A stretch of DNA of 64,000 nt from Actinoplanes utahensis (GTDB taxonomy: Bacteria > Actinomycetota > Actinomycetes > Mycobacteriales > Micromonosporaceae), in assembly GCF_016862455.1 (NCBI RefSeq), contig NZ_BOMZ01000022.1, positions 27,533 through 91,532 on the forward strand, given 5' to 3'. The stretch's first letter is position 1. The number at the start of each line of letters is the position of its first letter. A model generated the notes under the pieces. It worked only from the letters and a program-made list of their open reading frames with translations. It was not told the origin of the DNA and did no database searches. Positions 61,167 through 64,000 of the stretch are shown piece after piece. A program made the position numbers and the translations under genes.

Positions 61167-61906
61167 TGCTTCTCGAGATCAAGGACGTCCGGAAGGCGTT
61201 CGGCGACCAGGTCATCCTCGACGGCCTGGACCTGGGTGTCGCCGAGCACGAGGTGGTGGCGCTGATCGGGGCGTCCGGCTCGGGCAAGTCGACCCTGTTG
61301 CGGTGCGTCAATCTGCTCACCGAGATCGACGACGGCACCATCCATCTGGACGGGGAGGAGATCTCCGATCCCCGGATCGACCCCGATGCGGTACGCCGTC
61401 GCATCGGCCTGGTCTTCCAGTCCTACAACCTGTTCCCGCACATGACGGTGCTGGAGAACATCACGCTCGCGCCGGTACGCGTACACCGGAGGCCCGCGAA
61501 GGAGGCCGAGGCGCAGGCACGGCAGTGGCTGGAGCGGGTCGGGCTCGCCGACAAGGCGGGCTCTTATCCGGACCGGCTCTCCGGCGGTCAGCAGCAGCGG
61601 GCCGCCATCGTTCGTGCCCTGGTCAACAGCCCGCGCCTGCTGCTGCTCGACGAGGTCACCTCGGCGCTCGACCCGGAACTCGTCGGTGAGGTGCTCACCA
61701 TGATCCGTGACCTCAAGGGCGAGGGCGTGACGATGGTGCTGGCCACCCACGAGATGGGGTTCGCCAAGCAGGTCGCCGACCGGGTCGCGTTCCTGGACGG
61801 CGGGCGTGTCCTCGAGCAGGGGCCACCGGAGCAGGTGCTCGGCGACCCCGTCGAGGCGCGGACCCGTCAGTTCCTGGCCCGCATCATCGAGGCCGGCCGG
61901 CTCTGA
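61166..61906 (+). CDS. Polar amino acid ABC transporter ATP-binding protein
   Basis: 246 residues, complete ABC ATPase: Walker A GASGSGKST, Q-loop VFQSYNLFPHMTV, signature LSGGQQQRAAIVRAL, Walker B LLLLDEVTSALDP, and switch His in VLATHEMGF. Close in form to GlnQ/HisP ATPases. The ATG shares one base with the permease stop (TGATG). Its last ~40 bp overlap the end of the convergent XRE-SARP gene. Confidence 0.94.
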   Translation: MLLEIKDVRKAFGDQVILDGLDLGVAEHEVVALIGASGSGKSTLLRCVNLLTEIDDGTIHLDGEEISDPRIDPDAVRRRIGLVFQSYNLFPHMTVLENITLAPVRVHRRPAKEAEAQARQWLERVGLADKAGSYPDRLSGGQQQRAAIVRALVNSPRLLLLDEVTSALDPELVGEVLTMIRDLKGEGVTMVLATHEMGFAKQVADRVAFLDGGRVLEQGPPEQVLGDPVEARTRQFLARIIEAGRL

Positions 61907-63006
61907 TCGCGCCGGGCGCCGAGCCTCGGGGCGCCGGCGCCCGGCGTCCGGTGCGGCGCCCGCGAACGCTGCTCGAGCACCGCCTGCCGGGCTTCGGTGA
62001 GTTCCGGCCCGGGGTCGATGCCCAGTTCCTCGGCGAGACGTGACCGGATCCGCTCGTACGCCTCCAGGGCGGGCGCCTGCTGCCCGGTGGTGGCCAGCGC
62101 GCTGATCAGCCGAGCGTGCAGGGCCTCGTGCCACGGGTGCTGGGCGGTGAGGCGGCGCAGGATCGGCAGGACCTCCGGCTGCCGGTCGAGGATCTCGCCG
62201 AGGTCGGCCAGTTCGACCGCGGCGTCGACCGTCTCGTCGAGGACGACGGTGACCAGCGGATCCTCCCGCAGTTCGAGCAGGTCCTCGGCCGGCCTGCCGC
62301 TGCGGAACATCCCCTGGGCCTCGAAGTACGCCTGGAAGGCGCGCTGCGGGTCGGCGCCCGTGAGCCGCCGCCCGAGGGCGATGCGCCCCCGGAATTCGAG
62401 CAGGTCGAGGTGCTCCTGCTCGACACCGAGGCGGTATCCCCCCGGTTCCAGGGTGATCTGCTGCGGGTCCCGCGGGCCGGTCCCGAAGATCCGCCGGAGC
62501 CGGCTGACCTGCGTGTGCAGCAGGCTCATGGCGGCGGGCGCCGCTCGGCCCCAGAGCAGGTCGAGGAGCTCCTCCCGGCCGACGGGAACGTTGGGCGTCA
62601 GGGCCAGCCGGGCCAGGAGCAGCCGGCGGCGCACGGACCCGAGGCGTACGCGAGCGGATCCGCGGGTGACCTCGAGCGGGCCGAGCAGAGCGATCCTCAG
62701 CGTGCCGGAAGCCGGACCGGAAACCGGGCCGGCAGCCGGGTCCGGTGGACTCCCCACAAGCGACTCACCCGCTGCAAACAGTTCACGAACGTCAATGTCA
62801 AGCGCTTTTGAAATCAAAACCAGCGATCGCTTGTGCGGCTGGCAACTTCTTCCCTGCTCCAGGTCTCGCAGCATTCCCAGACTGACGCCTGCCTGTACGG
62901 AAAGTTCTCGCTGACTGAACCCCAGACGCCTTCTGGAATCGCGCAACAAGGCCCCCAAGGCACCTCTGGAAGGCCGCTGATTTCTCAATTCTGCACCCCT
63001 CGGCAT
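61867..63006 (-). CDS. XRE-SARP transcriptional regulator
   Basis: 379 residues from the ATG at 63006. Three parts: an XRE/HTH_31-type helix-turn-helix (~15-70, SRRRLGFSQRELSVQAGVS and LRDLEQGRSCQPHKRSL), a Pro/Gly/Ala-rich linker, and an OmpR-like SARP DNA-binding domain (~100-195, LLGPLEVTRGSARVRLG, LLDLLWG, QVSRLRR) with a bacterial transcriptional activation domain (~200-330, HEALHARLISALATTGQQA). SARP proteins usually activate secondary metabolite or antibiotic clusters. The extra HTH domain in front is unusual and suggests that it responds to its own signal. It is convergent with the ABC ATPase, overlapping it by 40 bp. No biosynthetic cluster is in this window. Confidence 0.85.
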   Translation of the reverse strand: MPRGAELRNQRPSRGALGALLRDSRRRLGFSQRELSVQAGVSLGMLRDLEQGRSCQPHKRSLVLISKALDIDVRELFAAGESLVGSPPDPAAGPVSGPASGTLRIALLGPLEVTRGSARVRLGSVRRRLLLARLALTPNVPVGREELLDLLWGRAAPAAMSLLHTQVSRLRRIFGTGPRDPQQITLEPGGYRLGVEQEHLDLLEFRGRIALGRRLTGADPQRAFQAYFEAQGMFRSGRPAEDLLELREDPLVTVVLDETVDAAVELADLGEILDRQPEVLPILRRLTAQHPWHEALHARLISALATTGQQAPALEAYERIRSRLAEELGIDPGPELTEARQAVLEQRSRAPHRTPGAGAPRLGARRDQSRPASMMRARN

Positions 63007-63286
63007 ATCGATGATCCTAGCCGCGATCAGGTACGGGAAGAGTACGGGAATCACCCCTACAGCCCCCTGACAGACCCCTGCTTCAAGCTTCTGGCATCCA
63101 AGGAAGCAGCCGATAGGGGTTGCGGGAACCATCCCGCAGGGTCTATCGGAACCGCCGGTAAGACAGCTTTGTCACATTGGTGACAGTCATTGCCTTAAGC
63201 GGATCCCTGGCCCGGATAGATCCTGTGAAAATCGTCACCGGTGATGCCGGGTATCTCCACTCCCGCACCCTGTCAAGGAGCCGAGC

Positions 63287-64000
63287 ATGACGTCCGCCCG
63301 CACCCTCTCCCTTTCGCGGCGAACCTTCGCCGCATTCGCCGTCGCACTTTCGGTAACAGCGGGAACGGTCGTCGTCGACGCCTCGCTGACCGCCCCGCCG
63401 GCCGCGGCGGCGAGCGTCGCCGGCGGCACCATCACACGTTCGGAGGTGCTGGCTCGCGCCGAGGCCTGGTACAGCCGCCGCCACAACGCGGACATGACCT
63501 ACTCGCAGGAGCTCAAGACCTCGGGCGCCACCAGCGACCGGAACTACCGCCGGGACTGCTCGGGCCTGGTCGACATGGCCTGGCATCTCAATGCGGACCC
63601 GAACACCCAGGGCCTGATGAACACGACGATCACGAAGGCCATCACCCGCAATCAGCTGCTGCCCGGCGATCTTCTCAACGACGTGGTGAACAACGACTCG
63701 GGCTACCCCTACCACGCGATCCTCTTCGGCGGGTGGGAGAACGCGGCCAAGACCAGCTTCTGGTACTACAGCTTCGGTGGCACCCCGATGAAGAAGGTCA
63801 CCGGAGCGTCGTTCTCGGATTCGATTCTGGCGGGTCATGCGACGTCCCAGTACGCCGCACGCCGTTACGTCAACATCGTCGACGACGCGGCTCCCGTGGA
63901 ACCGGATCCGCACGGCACCGTCTACGCCCGGTCCCGTGACGCCGCCGGCGTGTGGGAGACCAACGCCACCCGCGTCGACGCCAACCCCAACATCGCCGGA
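63287..64000 (+). CDS. Secreted NlpC/P60-like protein (C-terminus cut by window edge)
   Basis: At least 238 residues from the ATG at 63287 (AAGGAG 6 bp upstream). The N-terminus has SRRTFAAF and a hydrophobic stretch ending in Ala-rich residues (~10-42), so export by Tat or Sec is likely. RNYRRDCSGLVDMAWHL places the catalytic Cys at about residue 91, and YPYHAILFGGW the His at about 143, as in NlpC/P60 peptidoglycan peptidases. From about residue 215, a propeller or lectin-like repeat (TVYARSRDAAGVWETNATR) starts and continues past the window. A cell-wall hydrolase or an exported amidase is the likely role. Confidence 0.75.
   Translation, partial: MTSARTLSLSRRTFAAFAVALSVTAGTVVVDASLTAPPAAAASVAGGTITRSEVLARAEAWYSRRHNADMTYSQELKTSGATSDRNYRRDCSGLVDMAWHLNADPNTQGLMNTTITKAITRNQLLPGDLLNDVVNNDSGYPYHAILFGGWENAAKTSFWYYSFGGTPMKKVTGASFSDSILAGHATSQYAARRYVNIVDDAAPVEPDPHGTVYARSRDAAGVWETNATRVDANPNIAG

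Overview
The window is 64 kb of very GC-rich DNA with dense, often translationally coupled genes. It contains an actinobacterial ergothioneine cluster (egtABCD), an arg operon carrying its own argR, a maltose/maltodextrin region with a MalR-type regulator, and an HTH-plus-SARP transcription factor. All of this points to the chromosome of a filamentous actinomycete, most likely a Micromonosporaceae member (Actinoplanes-like). The genus is an inference from gene content and protein similarity recalled from memory; no search was run.

Layout. 1-6.9 kb is maltodextrin use: the start of a secreted alpha-amylase/pullulanase, a divergent malR, and a malE-malF-malG importer operon that converges on malR. 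Candidate MalR operators lie in front of pulA and malE. 6.9-9.1 kb is a DUF4132 protein. 9.2-19.8 kb is arginine synthesis: argH on its own, dapE on the opposite strand, then an eight-gene chain argC-J-B-D-F-R-(unknown)-argG in which every gene overlaps the next, driven by a promoter with an ArgR-box-like palindrome. 19.8-28.5 kb is accessory: hypothetical proteins, a DUF4253 protein, a HAD-like/UbiA-like membrane pair, two gene remnants, a methyltransferase and a Tat-exported amidohydrolase. 28.6-33 kb is egtA-B-C-D with a 15-codon micro-ORF fitted between egtA and egtB. 33-37 kb is a GH3 glycosidase and a divergent HxlR-regulator/methyltransferase pair. 37-39.3 kb has two genes interrupted by in-frame minisatellites, plus non-coding minisatellites. 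39.3-47 kb is a small protein-MoxR ATPase-DUF5682-VWA-SWIM operon resembling E. coli yehL-M-P-Q, with a divergent small HTH gene. 47-51.2 kb holds GNAT, DUF3616, DUF62 and a second DUF4253 protein. 51.4-57.8 kb is translation: infC-rpmI-rplT, an rRNA methyltransferase and pheS-pheT. 57.8-59.4 kb is a PH-domain protein with hisG and hisE. 59.4-63 kb is a polar amino acid ABC importer and a convergent XRE-SARP regulator. The window ends inside a secreted NlpC/P60-like protein.

The most interesting items are: the uncharacterised MoxR-DUF5682-VWA-SWIM module, with a DUF4132 gene 30 kb away (in E. coli these sit together); the unknown, GNAT-like gene embedded between argR and argG; the micro-ORF bridging egtA and egtB; an exact 35-bp tandem duplication that moves the start of malR; infC with an apparent AUU start; and the cluster of coding and non-coding minisatellites. 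No tRNA, rRNA, CRISPR array, insertion sequence or prophage was recognised.
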